NCBI GenBank assembly: GCA_963556255.1
Contig: OY744610.1
Location: 66,802,757 to 66,866,756, forward strand
Direction: 5' to 3'
Length of the DNA: 64,000 nt
DNA from: Allolobophora icterica
Taxonomy: Eukaryota > Annelida > Clitellata > Crassiclitellata > Lumbricidae
Under the pieces are notes generated by a model. That model had not been told where the DNA came from. It saw only the letters and a program-made list of their open reading frames with translations, and made no database searches. Positions 32,090-43,084 of the stretch are shown here, piece by piece (position 1 is the first letter of the stretch; the number at the start of each line of letters is the position of its first letter). A program made the position numbers and the translations under genes.

Positions 32090-32770
32090 TATGTAATATA
32101 CAGGAAAAACATAAAAAAATATATAACTCGAATGAAAGGAAGAAAAATACATGCATATATATATATATATATAATATAGCTTAATATGGCCATGAGAAGA
32201 GCCTTAACCCCAACTTGAATAGAGAAGAGTCCTTGAGTTGACAGAAGAGCCATTATTAGCCACGAGGAAAGCATTTTTAGCAACAATCGAAATATTGTTG
32301 TGAAAATGTTATTGAAAGACTCTGTTCCGATTATTTGCTTATACAAGCTCGAAAAGACATCAACTGAAGGGCTATTCAGTGATTGAACGAAAATGAAGTA
32401 TTTATTATAGGATGACAAGTAATAAATTTAAGGGTGTCTTAAATGAAACTAGCAACATTTATAGCAGAGACACGAAAACGACATCAAGACGTTGCTATCT
32501 GGATGACCAACAAAGGAATATTCTCAAAGATAAAGAGAACTTTAAAATACAATATATAAAATATAGTTTCGAATTTAATTGAAATTGTCATCAATGGCCA
32601 TTGTTGTCATATGACGATGTTAAACCTTGAAAATAATAAAAGAGTTTAGAAATTCAGCTTTAGCAGTTCAGTTTTGTGACATTTCTCCCAATTTTCAACA
32701 CTGAGAACTGTACAAAATTATCTTCCTATCGATGTCAACCGTATTTGATTGCATAAAATAGTACAATTTA
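32090..32770. repeat. SD3 partial copy
   Basis: TACAGGAAAAACATAAAA, TCGAATTTAATTGAAATTGT and CTTCCTATCGATGTCAACC match the 6155 and 11160 copies in order. Confidence 0.6.
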
Positions 32771-32939
32771 GACAACTTCAAGTAAATGACAATAATAGCC
32801 AGGAGGGTTGATTTCCTTACAAGGACTTTGATACCGGCAATGGATAAATCCCAAAGACCGGAACACGGGGGCCATTGCATCACACGAGTTGCAGCCAAAT
32901 TCCGCTGCTTGGTGACAGAGATACGTATGCGCAAACAAC

Positions 32940-33015
32940 TTTCCCACGGTCGCTACAAGGAGTCGAACCCAAACTCGTCACCCATAGACCACCGTGGTTT
33001 ATCGGTATTATGCCA
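32940..33015 (-). mobile_element. tRNA-derived SINE head fragment
   Basis: Minus strand: TAAACCACGGTGGTCTATGG and GGGTTCGACTCC (box B). The same ACCACCGTGG start occurs at 57262. Confidence 0.45.
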
Positions 33016-33553
33016 TGTCATTTATTAAGTCAGTTTATCTGCGGATCATTTTCTACATTGCGTACTCAATAGCAGCATTTCCCAGCCGTTCTCCGATGCT
33101 TATTACCACCCAAAAGTGTGGAATCAACTCTCTGGACCTAAATGTTCTAGTGCGAAAAACACTCCCTGCGCCTTCTCAGCGACATAACAGAATGTGGAAT
33201 ATTGTTCATAAGCTGGATCTCTTTCTCAAAGAGTTGATATGGTTGATGACCTGATTACAGCCTGGCTTTGGTGCGCCATCGGTTGATGCCTTTTGCATTA
33301 GACGCCGGAGCTATAGAAGTTACTAATAGGGTAATTAATAACAATAGTAATAATAATAGTTGTTTAAGGAAACGGGTGTTTGATCGATCCATACGAAGAG
33401 GTTTGACAATTCAGTCGTTGTTCGCACACCATGGTCTGTAACAAACAGAATACCACTGTTGATGATTTTTAAAGTCTCGACAGCCTTTCCCAGTCGTTCC
33501 CCGATGCTTAAAATCACACACGAATTTGGCATACAAAGTCAAATGGCAAGGAT

Positions 33554-33606
33554 TCGAAAATGAGAGTAATATCATGTAGATAGTAACCAAAATAAAGGTG
33601 TCTAAA
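33554..33606 (+). promoter_or_regulatory. Start-block module, plus
   Basis: CGAAAATGAG at 33554, eroded TATA (AATATCATG), block 33594-33606, then GCTTAGCGCAGGGCACCAGC. Converges on 33916. Confidence 0.55.
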
Positions 33607-33915
33607 TGCTCCGTGATTGCAACATTAAACCACAAATTTCTGGAGCTTAGCGCAGGGCACCAGCTTATTGACGTTCGCTGCGTCGTGTGAGAGGAGATAA
33701 CCAGAGATACCGAGTGAGAGACCAGAGAGAGGAGACGGAGGATTCGCAGCAAGAAATCGATTGTGAAAATGAGCTGAAATACTATAATCTTTAAAGAGTA
33801 TGCTACAGTAAAAAAACATTAGTCTAGATTAGTCTACGAAAGGTAGAATACTATTTAATACTAGCAGTCAACATATGTTCGTTTACAACAAATACTGACA
33901 AAGTTTTAGATTTCC

Positions 33916-33954
33916 TTGGACACCCTTAAATGGTGTCTTTATCACGATATAAAG
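33916..33954 (-). promoter_or_regulatory. Start-block module, minus
   Basis: TTGGACACCCTTAAA at 33916-33930; GATATAAAG at 33946-33954. Confidence 0.45.
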
Positions 33955-34596
33955 TTCTCTCTTTACACTTTTCTCTGCTTCGTAAACTCTGAAGTTTAAG
34001 TCAACGTCAACGCTCTGGCAGCCACAAGTAACATATCGTTAAAAACTGAAAATTGCTACGAAGTTTTAAGTTGTTGAAGTCACGCAGGACAAATACAAAA
34101 GTTTTGGAACGACGTACAGTTAAGTTGTCAAAAAAATTATCGCTGAAACTATAGCGATGGCGATGTACAAGGTAGAAATAGACTAAGTGTGTGAGGTACA
34201 TATAACCCAAGTGGCCCGGGAAGTGTTTAAAACTTTGAATAAACGAACTTCAGCCATGTAGAGATCTAACGTGGATAAAATCATACATCCGACATAATCA
34301 ATAAGAATATTTCTGTCATTTCTGTCATTTCTTAGAACCATTGGGAAATTGTATTTCACTATATGTTGATGAAATGAAAAGCGTCTGTAGCACAATAAGT
34401 CAGTGTAATAAATACAAAGCTGTGTGAATATGCTTCTGCCTCGGCGTCACAGAGGCAACAATTGCGTCAGTATCGGCGCCTTTGGAGCCACGGCTCCCGG
34501 GACCCTGGATTATCCCAGACAGAGGCGGCCATCTTGTTTCGTGTAGTAGAATCTATTTTTCTTATCTAACAAGAGTTTGCATGCGCACCTGACTTC

Positions 34597-34634
34597 TTTA
34601 TAAATGCCGGTTCATTCGTTTTAAAGGTGTCTAA
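34597..34634 (+). promoter_or_regulatory. Start-block module, plus
   Basis: TTATAAAT at 34598, AAAGGTGTCTAA at 34623-34634 (25 bp). Downstream sequence is the empty-site relative of 27140-27780. Confidence 0.5.
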
Positions 34635-34804
34635 TTCAGCCGGGGCGCGTTTGTAGAACTTTTATGTTTTTAGAAACATTTTGTGGTTGCCAGTGCCGTT
34701 GTCGACCTATCCCCGTTGTTGAAGATTTCTAAAGCTTAGTCCATCATTAAGCAGAATCGTTCAATACGTCTGGCATCTGTGAAAGTGCTAAACGCATCGT
34801 ATAG

Positions 34805-35080
34805 GGGGGTCCATAGAGTAGTGGCAACATCACTGGCGTGAAGAGCAAGATGTAGCGGGATCGCTTCCCGCAACCTCCTCAACTTTAGGTCCACTCAGCC
34901 TTTCATTCGCGAGATGGCGCGTTGCTAAAATGAGATGTAGGACGTGATGGGCGCCTTGCATGGCTGCCGTGTACAGTTAAATTCGACTCCTGTAATTACT
35001 TGTGATCATCCGTTCATACTGATTTGTAATCATTCTGCGTTATTGTCAGTTTGAAGATATTAAAAACGAAGATTATTATT
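34805..35080 (+). mobile_element. tRNA-derived SINE, family C, second copy
   Basis: TCCATAGAGTAGTGGCAACA head and GGGCGCCTTGCATGGCTGCC tail as in 8818-9015, ending AGATATTAAAAACGAAG. The middle is longer than in the first copy. Confidence 0.65.
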
Positions 35081-35099
35081 ATTATCAGACAGTTAATAA

Positions 35100-35430
35100 T
35101 CAAAAGAGTGTCGCTAATAACGTAGAAGGTAAATACACAACTGAGTCAATAAGCAGGGTATTTTCGATGACTGACCCAAGTGAGCGTTTGTGGGTCGTAT
35201 AGGAAGATCAACGGCCCTTCCTGTAGGGAGGGGTGTCTGATCTTTGTACCATTTCAGTTAGGGGAGGGGTTTGCAATTGCGTTGGCCCCCAAACCCGTAT
35301 CGGTCAGAGTTGCTCTCAGGAAAAAGTCGACGTACCACCTCGGCAGCCGCAAGATGTCGTTGAACAATGTAAAGCTTTGAATTGTTTTAGGCACAGTTTA
35401 GACACCTTTAAATAGGTTTCTTCTGACTAT
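35100..35430. repeat. Duplication SD5, copy 3
   Basis: GGGTCGTATAGGAAGATCAAC, GGGGAGGGGTTTGCAA and AAGATGTCGTTGAACAATGT match copy 1 and lead into the minus start block at 35397. Confidence 0.7.
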
Positions 35431-35440
35431 ATATATATAC
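35397..35440 (-). promoter_or_regulatory. Start-block module, minus
   Basis: TTTAGACACCTTTAAA at 35397-35412 with an alternating TA stretch 35428-35439. A LINE copy interrupts the upstream side at about 35456. Confidence 0.6.
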
Positions 35441-35548
35441 ATATGACATTTTGTAAACCGAGCAGGTATCCAAACTGAGGCACTTAGATTATGTTGTGGA
35501 GCCCCTAAGGATACTGCAGCTGCAGCACTTCAAAATGAATGTGGAGAG

Positions 35549-36736
35549 TTGCCTCTTCATTTAAGACGACTCCAAAATTCAATAAAATGTGGGACTAAAA
35601 TTTTGGGTAATAAATTTCACATAAATACAGCAACAATGGAGAACCACTGGACAAATGTTTTTAGGACACCTGAGAGTAGGGAGCATTCCATTTATACTCG
35701 TACTTCTGAATTCTTTTCTTCACTTAATACATCTATTATTGGCCCTTCTTTCCCTTCTGAACCTCCTTGGTGTAACAAACAAGTAGAGGTTGACTTAACA
35801 CTGAGTAAGTTAATAAATAAGAAAATTGATCATCCAGAATTTTTAAAGCAATCTGCTTTAGAATTAGTTTCTAAGTACGACTCTTATGTACATATCTATA
35901 CTGATGGGTCAAAGGTAGATCATAGTGTTTCTGCTGCCTTTACAGTACCAAGTTTAAATATAGATAAAAAATTTAGATTATGTAATAACTCCAGTATTTA
36001 TGCAGCAGAGTTGACAGCAATTATAGAAACTGTAAAATGGATTTTAAACTCCGAATGTTATAAGAATTGTCAATTTGCATTGTTTTCTGATTCATTGAGT
36101 GTTCTTACGTCAATTAAGGAGTCTTATTCTCAGTCTAGACCTAATTTATTGAATGAACTATTGTCTCTGATTAACAGACTAAATTCCAATCAAATAAGAT
36201 TTATTTGGATCCCAAGTCACATTGACCTGACAGGTAATGATCGAGCAGATACTTTGGCTAAAGAAGCCCTGAGTATTGATCATATTAATTCTACTAATTA
36301 TCTTGAACTTTCAGAAATTTTTACTTTAATGAAACTGTATATAGTAAATAAATGGCAATTAGAATATACTAACGATAATAGAGGTCATTTTTATAAATCT
36401 ATTTGTCCAATTGTAAGTACAGATATTAAATATTTAGAACCCTATAGGCATAAGGAAGTCCAAATTTCTAGATTGCGTCTGGGAGTTGCGAATACTAATC
36501 AAAGGCTGTTTATTATTAAACGACATTCAAATGGTTTATGTGATACCTGTCAGGTCAAGGAGACTATTCACCACCTCCTACTTGAATGTAAAAAAGAAGA
36601 TATATCTAAGTTGTTGCGAAATAAATGTCAGTTGTATAAAAATGAAATTTCTATTTTAAACCTTTTAACAATAAATATGTTTCAAAACGAAGTGTATAGG
36701 TTAGTTAAAATAATTACTAAAGGTCAAATTTTGTAA
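35549..36736 (+). CDS. LINE polyprotein C-terminus: RNase H domain and zinc-binding tail
   Basis: Open for 395 codons. The frame stays open upstream to about 35459 and has no natural ATG here, because the element is truncated. RNase H removes RNA from the RNA-DNA hybrid made during target-primed reverse transcription. The four catalytic acidic residues are all present: YTDGSK (D119), AAELTA (E154), FSDSLS (D181) and GNDRAD (D231). Near 331-347, CDTC...H...C is the Cys/His motif common after RNase H in I- and Jockey-like elements. An open frame with no stops suggests a fairly young insertion, but without the RT core and endonuclease it cannot move alone. It interrupts the module at 35397. Confidence 0.85.
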   Translation: MPLHLRRLQNSIKCGTKILGNKFHINTATMENHWTNVFRTPESREHSIYTRTSEFFSSLNTSIIGPSFPSEPPWCNKQVEVDLTLSKLINKKIDHPEFLKQSALELVSKYDSYVHIYTDGSKVDHSVSAAFTVPSLNIDKKFRLCNNSSIYAAELTAIIETVKWILNSECYKNCQFALFSDSLSVLTSIKESYSQSRPNLLNELLSLINRLNSNQIRFIWIPSHIDLTGNDRADTLAKEALSIDHINSTNYLELSEIFTLMKLYIVNKWQLEYTNDNRGHFYKSICPIVSTDIKYLEPYRHKEVQISRLRLGVANTNQRLFIIKRHSNGLCDTCQVKETIHHLLLECKKEDISKLLRNKCQLYKNEISILNLLTINMFQNEVYRLVKIITKGQIL

Positions 36737-36782
36737 ATAGATATGTTATGTTTGCTACTGTAAACAGTTTGTTTACACTGGT

Positions 36783-36800
36783 TTTTTTTTTTTTTTTTTC
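36783..36800. repeat. Poly(T) run
   Basis: About 19 T in the 3' region of the LINE. Confidence 0.9.
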
Positions 36801-37600
36801 TTTGTGCATTTTATTTTATTGTATTAGGCATTACATTATTATAATACACTTTTTATAATAATACCCTTATGCAACATTCTTTAGTTGTATCTTTTGCATA
36901 TTGGTTATTTTCTTATCAGTTGTTATATTATATTATATATGTAATAAAAATTTGATGTTAGTAAATTACATATATAAAATATTGATTATTGAGTATTTAT
37001 GTTACTACCCTCTAACATTTTGTTGTTTAGATATGGTATGATTTGGTTTATGTATTGGAAAATATACTATATTGTATGGTGTTACAATATTGTGTTGCAA
37101 TACAGGAAATATAAGGTAATTGTGAATACAATACACTGAAACACAACTTTAAACAATTGTAATTATATGTTTATATATGCTTTGTTAATTAAATACATTT
37201 ATGGTGGAGTGTGTTAAATATCTGAACAGTGTAAAAAAAAAGCAACTTGGTATACCATATGTTTCATTTAATGTGTATGCGGTTTGTGAATTTGTTATTA
37301 TTTCGTGCATGGTGTAATTGTAGCAGTTGATATTACCATGGAATGTCGTTAAGCTGAAGAATAAGAAATAATTGATTAGAAATTTCAAATGTAGAAAAAG
37401 AATATAATGTCATAATTATAATTATATGTACTGTGCATTTATATTTGAAATTGTTTAAATATATCTTATGTGTGGTAGTTATTGTAAAATACTGTTTAAA
37501 TTGCATCAAGCATTTTATTAATATGTGTATTATAATCTCAAACAATATTAGATATAATACTTTAAATGATGTGACATTCTATGACATTGTACGGCTCTGG

Positions 37601-37640
37601 TTGACACTTTTAAATGGTGTCTTTCGGACGCTATAAGTAT
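37601..37640 (-). promoter_or_regulatory. Start-block module, minus, diverged
   Basis: TTGACACTTTTAAATGGTGT at 37601 and CTATAAGTAT at 37631-37640; the same subtype as 33916. Confidence 0.4.
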
Positions 37641-37670
37641 CTTGTTTTCTGTAAATTGCATTTATGAATT

Positions 37671-37702
37671 GTCGTCAACGGCCTTTGATGCCATAAGACG
37701 AC
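37671..37702 (+). ncRNA. H1 hairpin with compensatory stem
   Basis: GTCGTC (37671-37676) pairs with GACGAC (37697-37702), and GGC (37680-37682) pairs with GCC (37690-37692) with a 7-nt loop. Followed by GTTAAA. Confidence 0.55.
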
Positions 37703-38724
37703 GTTAAATGTTTGGATTAATAATAATAAAACCGAGCAGGTTGTACGCATTCATCATTATGACTGCCTTTCCCAGCCGTTCCAAATGCTTATAACCACAC
37801 ACGAATTCGGCACAAAATTGTAAAAGAATCTGCGTCAAAAGTATGGGATCAACTCCCTGGCCCAAGATTTTCTTGGTTTTGTTACGCATTAGACAAACGG
37901 AATAGCAATTTCCCAAATAAACTGCACGATTTTTGGCTAACAGAGTTTACATCTATGACAGCGAAACATAACATGCAAGAAAGCGTTCTTTTAAGAGAAG
38001 AACATCCTACAACGACATCAAGGTCGGAAGAACAGGAAGATGTTCTAAAGAGTATAGGAGTAGCCACATTGAAATTTTCCTTGGGTTATACCTCCGCAGC
38101 CCAACTACACCTGGATGTCTCCTGGAGTTGCCTCCTCTTGAATTTAAGTCTGGCTACGTCCTCGCTAACGAGCGATGTCTGGCTCTGTGCGTCTCTATGC
38201 CTCTACCTGCCTGTATGAGTGTGTCTGAATGGCTGTTTGTTTGTATGTTTGTCTGTCTGTGTATATGTCAGTGTGATGTATTTATGTATGCATGTGTAAA
38301 ACGCACAACCAGTCGTCGATGCCATGGGACCACCCATCTACAGTTCCATGAAAAATCCATTTAGCCACCTACAGTTTCAAGCGTGAGCCACATATGTATC
38401 AACAACCCCAGACATTAGCCATGTAGCCACAGGGGTAGAAGTGTTACAGGTAAAACCGTAATCTCTGAGAAGGTTTGACATAAGATTTGAACCTGGTAAA
38501 ATGACGTTTCCGCTCTTGCCCTTCTTCACCCTTTGATAAATTTCTGGTCTGCACAAGCCATTTAACCACCACTCTGGTCACCCCACTCTCAAACTCCATC
38601 AACGCACTATAGCTACGGTTAATTAATACCCGTGCCTGCCATAGTAGTTGCACTGTTTAAGGACATCTTATGGTCTCCATAGCCTTTTACGTCGCCCTCA
38701 TTCGTTTTTCCGGCTTGGGACTGG

Positions 38725-38746
38725 CACTACTGGAGTACGAGTAGTG
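38725..38746 (+). ncRNA. H3 hairpin with compensatory pair
   Basis: CACTACT (38725-38731) pairs with AGTAGTG (38740-38746). In the copy at 44489 the last pair is C-G. Confidence 0.55.
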
Positions 38747-38850
38747 GCGGAGATCCGTGGATGGCTTCGAACTTAGAAAATAAAATAATTCTTGACTGGT
38801 TCCTATTATAAACAACGCAACCGTTTTGTCACCAGCTGAATGCAAATGCT

Positions 38851-38903
38851 ACGAAAATGATATTTATATAAGGTAAAGTATAACTGAAATAATGGTGTTT
38901 AAA
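38851..38903 (+). promoter_or_regulatory. Start-block module, plus
   Basis: ACGAAAATGAT at 38851, TATATAAGG at 38865, AATGGTGTTTAAA at 38891-38903 (26 bp). H3 lies 105 bp upstream; it converges on 39299. Confidence 0.5.
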
Positions 38904-39298
38904 ACAATCGTACTCGTAGTCGTAATTGTAAACTCCGAATTCGTAGCCGTTTCTCTAAAGCTAAACCCAGGGCACCAGGTTATTCAGATGGTTGTCCAGA
39001 GATGCCAAGTGAATAAATTATACGATTCCAGTTGCGACAGAGACCAGAGGGAGGAGGCAGAGGATTCACAGCCAAAAAATCGATGGGGAGGCGTTTCGTA
39101 AAATGAGCTGAAATATTATGTTAATCTCTAAAGACATCAACGGCCATTATTGCTATAAGATGTCGTTAAACCTTGGAAATAATGATAATAATCGGAAACT
39201 ATGATAGGACATATGATCAATTTACTAGAAATTAATAATATATTCTCTATGTTTGAGGTCGTTAAACAATTCTCTGCTACGAATCGTATTACGCCCAG

Positions 39299-39357
39299 TT
39301 TAGACACCTTTAAATCAGAGCTTCACAATCCTATATATACGTCATTTTCGTTCAAAC
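39299..39357 (-). promoter_or_regulatory. Start-block module, minus, best conserved
   Basis: TTTAGACACCTTTAAA at 39299-39314, TATATATA at 39332-39339 (28 bp), then CATTTTCGTTCAAAC (39343-39357), the inverse of GTTTGAACGAAAATG. It has all three blocks. Confidence 0.65.
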
Positions 39358-40032
39358 AATGAGTGTCTCCTGGTCCTTACTAGTCACTCTTTAAGTTCGA
39401 GGTCGCCGTTAATGTTAACATTACCCTAAATAAAATTAAAACACTTTTAATTGCTTCTAAGTAGTAATACTAATGATTTTTATAGCTACCAACTATTTGT
39501 CGAGAAAATGCTACAAATTAAAAAATTAAGCTCTGCTTAGAAAATCCGCTCCTGCCCATACTCCAGTGGTGCCAATCCCAATCCGAAAATTTGGATAAAG
39601 GAGGAGTCGACGCTAATCCTTGCTATGATGCAGAGTCCTTAAACAGCAAGTAAAGTTGGAAGATGATTTTCTAGCACTTTGTCCAATATGCCATGCAAAA
39701 AGTGAGAATGGTCAGATGAATTTTTCTAGGGCCATTATTGCGATAAAATATCGTTAAACTGTTCCCATGCAATCGTTGATAGAATAGAGTGTCCACGTGT
39801 CATTAAGTGTAAATTTTGTGCCTTATTATACGAACAACTGTAGTTGTTGTTTATTTTAACGACACTGTGACATAACGAAGATTATTAGCTTCGCCCTCCT
39901 CTTTATTAGGTTTGGGACAGCAACATTCTGTTACTATGGCAATGACTTGATTATCCTTGATGTACGTTAACGGCCGTAGCAGCACAACATGCCGTTAAAC
40001 ACATTAATGCTAAGAATTTAAATTATGCTCGG

Positions 40033-40090
40033 TTTAGACACCTTAAAATCGATTGTTTTGTGCCCAATAAATTTATCATTTTCGTTCGAT
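40033..40090 (-). promoter_or_regulatory. Start-block module, minus
   Basis: TTTAGACACCTTAAAA at 40033, eroded TATA (CAATAAATTT), CATTTTCGTTCGAT at 40077-40090. Confidence 0.45.
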
Positions 40091-40194
40091 TTGTGATACG
40101 ATGGCTATCCAGTTGAGTACGACTCAGTTAATTTCAGTATCTAGAAGGCAATGGTTAAGGTCGACGTCAACGGCCGCGACATCCGCAAGATGTC

Positions 40195-40290
40195 GTTAAC
40201 AAGTAATTATTATAAACAAGTAATCATGCAAAACTACAATTGCAAGATGTCGTTAACAAGTAATTATAAACAAGTAATCATGCAAAACTA
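40195..40290. repeat. Short tandem duplication next to an H1 relative
   Basis: CAAGATGTCGTTAACAAGTA through AACTACAATTG occurs twice (from about 40186 and 40241). The H1 relative GTCGACGTCAACGGCCGCGA is at 40161-40180. Confidence 0.7.
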
Positions 40291-40387
40291 CAATTGCGGA
40301 AATTGTGAACAGTTTGTAACTGAAATTGCATTCGGCTCGCAGTGTTTGTTCACACAGCGTAGACAATTGTACGAACAAAATTTCTGC

Positions 40388-40458
40388 TCTGGCGGGAATT
40401 TGAACCCCCGACCTCTCGATTGACAGTCCAGCACCATCACCACTACACTAGGTAACAG
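40388..40458 (-). tRNA. tRNA-Asp(GTC)-like sequence, probably a pseudogene or SINE head
   Basis: Minus strand: box A TAGTGTAGTGG, anticodon loop CTGTCAA with GTC at the anticodon, box B GGTTCAAATTC. The anticodon stem has one mismatch, the T-loop is one base long and the acceptor arms pair poorly, so a working tRNA is unlikely. Confidence 0.35.
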
Positions 40459-41212
40459 AATAACAAACGTAAAACCTAAAAACCGAAAGTCGAGATGACT
40501 GGAGTTAGTGATACACAGGCACTGAAGAAGACAGATGTGGAACGTTTAGCGAGAATGCGACTTACATAGGCAAGTAACAACCGATTTTAAAGGTTTCCAA
40601 AATGAGCCTTATTAAATTCGTAATATCAAAGTGTTTAACAACATCCTTACGATATGCAGGAGTAATTTGTTCTGTTTTTATTATGTAAAAGACCTGTGTA
40701 CGATAGTTGGCAAACCTTTTATCATATCAGAAATAATGACATCAAAGGCCTGAAGTTAACTATTTGGAAAATTTTGGTGGAATCAGTAAGGGACGCGCTT
40801 TGATGTAAAAATTCGGATGATAAAATTAAACTGCAGAAGATTTTATTGCGTTCTAACAGTGTAACGACGTCTTGTGGCACTGAAAACCATTGAGACAGAC
40901 CTGAAAATATTCTTTAAATAGTTTTCATCGTAAAAATACAGATATATAAGACTGTGATTGAAGGCAGATGAAATATTCAGAGGAGAAGAGGAAAATATTT
41001 GAAAGTTTAAACAACAACCGAACATTTTTGCGACATCTTTTGACCGCAGAGCCATTTACGTCATCTTAAAGAAAATACAATTCCACCTTATGTTGAACAT
41101 TTACTTAAACTCACGATTAGTTAGTTCTTTCCATTGTTTTTACGGCATCTTATTGTATCAAAGGTCGTTGGCGTCGATATTTTTACCAGTGCATAAATGA
41201 TCAAAATGAGCT

Positions 41213-41252
41213 ATATATAGCGTCGAGACTTAATCAATTAAAGGTGTCTAAG
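41213..41252 (+). promoter_or_regulatory. Start-block module, plus
   Basis: TATATATAG at 41213-41221 and AAAGGTGTCTAAG at 41240-41252 (27 bp). Confidence 0.6.
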
Positions 41253-42155
41253 ACGCAGGTGATATTTTCCTCCAGTGTTTAGTTGCCTATTTAACGTCAT
41301 TTTGAAACTTCCAGGGTCTTCGACCTTGCCTAATATTTTATGTGGTTCTTAGTCCTGCGATTGTTTAACAATTTCTGTATAATAACAAAGATGAAAAGCG
41401 TCGCCCTCCTCCTCCTTTATCTAGATTCGGACTGGCAACACCCGAAAACGGAAGTGGCAGATTTACATATCGATCAAACTCAACTGAGGTGTTCATCTCA
41501 ACTCTGCCACTCTCGGTACTCTGATAGTACCAGTGCCACGGTTGATGGAAGGAGGAGGGCAACATCAACAGCCTTGGCAATCATAAAAAATCGTGAAACA
41601 CTTGAATATAACAACAGTTCCTTAAACATATCATTCAAGGATTACACTTGCCCTATAAAAGTTTTAGCGTCCATGCATCAGAAAATGTGAAGAATAATAT
41701 TAATGCTGATCTTAGACACCTAAAGGAATCCTAAATTTCTAGATTAGGGCTGTAAAGGAACATACTGTGTTAATCCATGTTAACTTTTATATCTTACATA
41801 TCTTAATTAATTACTGATAATTACGACCACCCCTCAAATCACACACACTTTATACTCCACACATCATACATAGCTATTATATAAGTGCAGTTTATGTGCA
41901 AAAAGGAACATATTGCACTTACATTCAAGTTGTTTTGTGACTTTTCTCCAAGTTTCCAGCACTGAGAACTTTATAAAACTATCTTTCTATTGACTTCAAC
42001 AGTACTTTAACCGTCGACTGATGACACTTTAAAGATGATTGGTTGCCTAAAGCTCAGCAATAATTTATCAACATCTCATGGCATGAAATGCAGTTGACGT
42101 CGATAGAAGCACGTGTCATAGAGTGTTATCACAATAATAATGCGCGTTGTATGAA

Positions 42156-42193
42156 TATATAGCATGGTTTTAAACATTTTAAAGGTGTCTAAA
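42156..42193 (+). promoter_or_regulatory. Start-block module, plus
   Basis: TATATAG at 42156-42162 and AAAGGTGTCTAAA at 42181-42193 (25 bp). The unit is interrupted 8 bp later by an 823-bp insertion; its H1 part resumes at 43060 and is interrupted again by a hAT element. Confidence 0.6.
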
Positions 42194-42209
42194 GATAGTG
42201 CTCTAACCA

Positions 42210-42515
42210 ATGGCTTACCTTGTCCCATTTTCAAACTTTTTTTTCATAATACTGCCAATCTTCGCAGCAAAAGAAGCTGTTTTATGTTTTATGATCCAAA
42301 CCGGAGCGGAAGAGATGACAACGGTCGAACTGGAGAGCTTCGAGACGTTTTCGATGAAGAGAACGGTGTTCGATGCGAGAGGAATTCGAACTCTGTCGTC
42401 AAATCAGGTTTCTGTATTCGTCTTTGACAATTCCGAAACAAAGCTTGGACGTTTCCCAAAGGATAAAGCACAATTTTCCACAACTGAAGCACTTTTTCCA
42501 ACAGACGAAGCATAA
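42210..42515 (+). CDS. Uncharacterised small open frame with signal-peptide-like N-terminus
   Basis: 101 codons. The ATG lies at the edge of the direct repeat CTCTAACCAAT. Residues 1-20 are hydrophobic (NFFFIILPIFAA); the rest is mixed and charged, unlike a translated repeat. I do not recognise the family. The frame runs into an 18-21-bp minisatellite and stops there. It could be captured host exon sequence or chance. Confidence 0.2.
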   Translation: MAYLVPFSNFFFIILPIFAAKEAVLCFMIQTGAEEMTTVELESFETFSMKRTVFDARGIRTLSSNQVSVFVFDNSETKLGRFPKDKAQFSTTEALFPTDEA

Positions 42516-42605
42516 AATCCCACAACTGAAGCACAAACTCCCACAATTGAAACACATTTTACCACAAATGAAGCACAATTTTCCACAGCTGAAGCCCAAT
42601 GTCCC
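42463..42605. repeat. About 21-bp minisatellite encoding heptads
   Basis: Seven diverged units of the type CACAACTGAAGCACAA. In one frame (42373-42696) they read as K-H-x-x-P-Q-L heptads with most changes at the two x positions. Confidence 0.65.
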
Positions 42606-42701
42606 AACATCTAAAGCTGATGAACTCAGTGGATACTTTACGGCGATGCAAATACCATCGGATTTTCACTGGAGCATTGCAAAGCGACCGTTCTAACGGT
42701 C

Positions 42702-43034
42702 CAGCGGTTCTCAATCTGTGGTCCGCCGCCATCTGCTTGGTGGTGCGCCAGCAAGGCCTACAATTTATATTTTTTACAAATAAAAACATGCAAATAGACC
42801 AATTTTGTCAATTTTTTTTAAATTTTTGCTTAAACATTTATTAAACTTAATGCTAAATAATAAGTAAAATACTTAATTTTATCAAATTTATTACTTTATA
42901 CTATAATTTTATATAAATTTAGAATTTTATATGGTCGCATATGAGCGCCAGTGGCTCAATTTTTAGTGGTGGTCCGCGACAGAGACACCAAATTTATAAG
43001 TGGTCCTTGACTCTCAAAAGGTTGAGAACCGCTG
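42702..43034. mobile_element. hAT-like element (CAGCGGTTCTCAA ends), 333 bp
   Basis: CAGCGGTTCTCAA at 42702 is inverted at 43022-43034. The ends resemble the common CAGNGGTTCTCAA hAT class. Eight-bp duplications do not match at its own ends. Instead CTCTAACCAAT after the right end (43035) matches 42201-42211, so the insertion is composite. Confidence 0.65.
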
Positions 43035-43084
43035 CTCTAACCAATAGAATTTTTCTGAGTTTAACGCCATCTTATGGCGACAAA

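Larger units (their letters stand above)
35456..37579 (+). mobile_element. 5'-truncated non-LTR retrotransposon (I/Jockey-group type with RNase H)
   Basis: Starts inside the RT C-terminal region (NRAGIQTEALRLCCGAPKD, then LPLHLRR), continues through RNase H and ends in an AT-rich 3' region with a T19 run at 36783. TATGACATTTTGTA before the start (35442-35455) and TATGACATTGTA at 37580-37591 may be a decayed target duplication, which would set the right end. Confidence 0.65.

Noticed and set aside
37185..37636. Several 60-70-residue frames in AT-rich DNA
   Set aside because: Composition-driven frames in the LINE 3' region.
40388..40458. Working tRNA-Asp gene
   Set aside because: Acceptor and T-arm pairing are poor; kept only as a tRNA-like feature.
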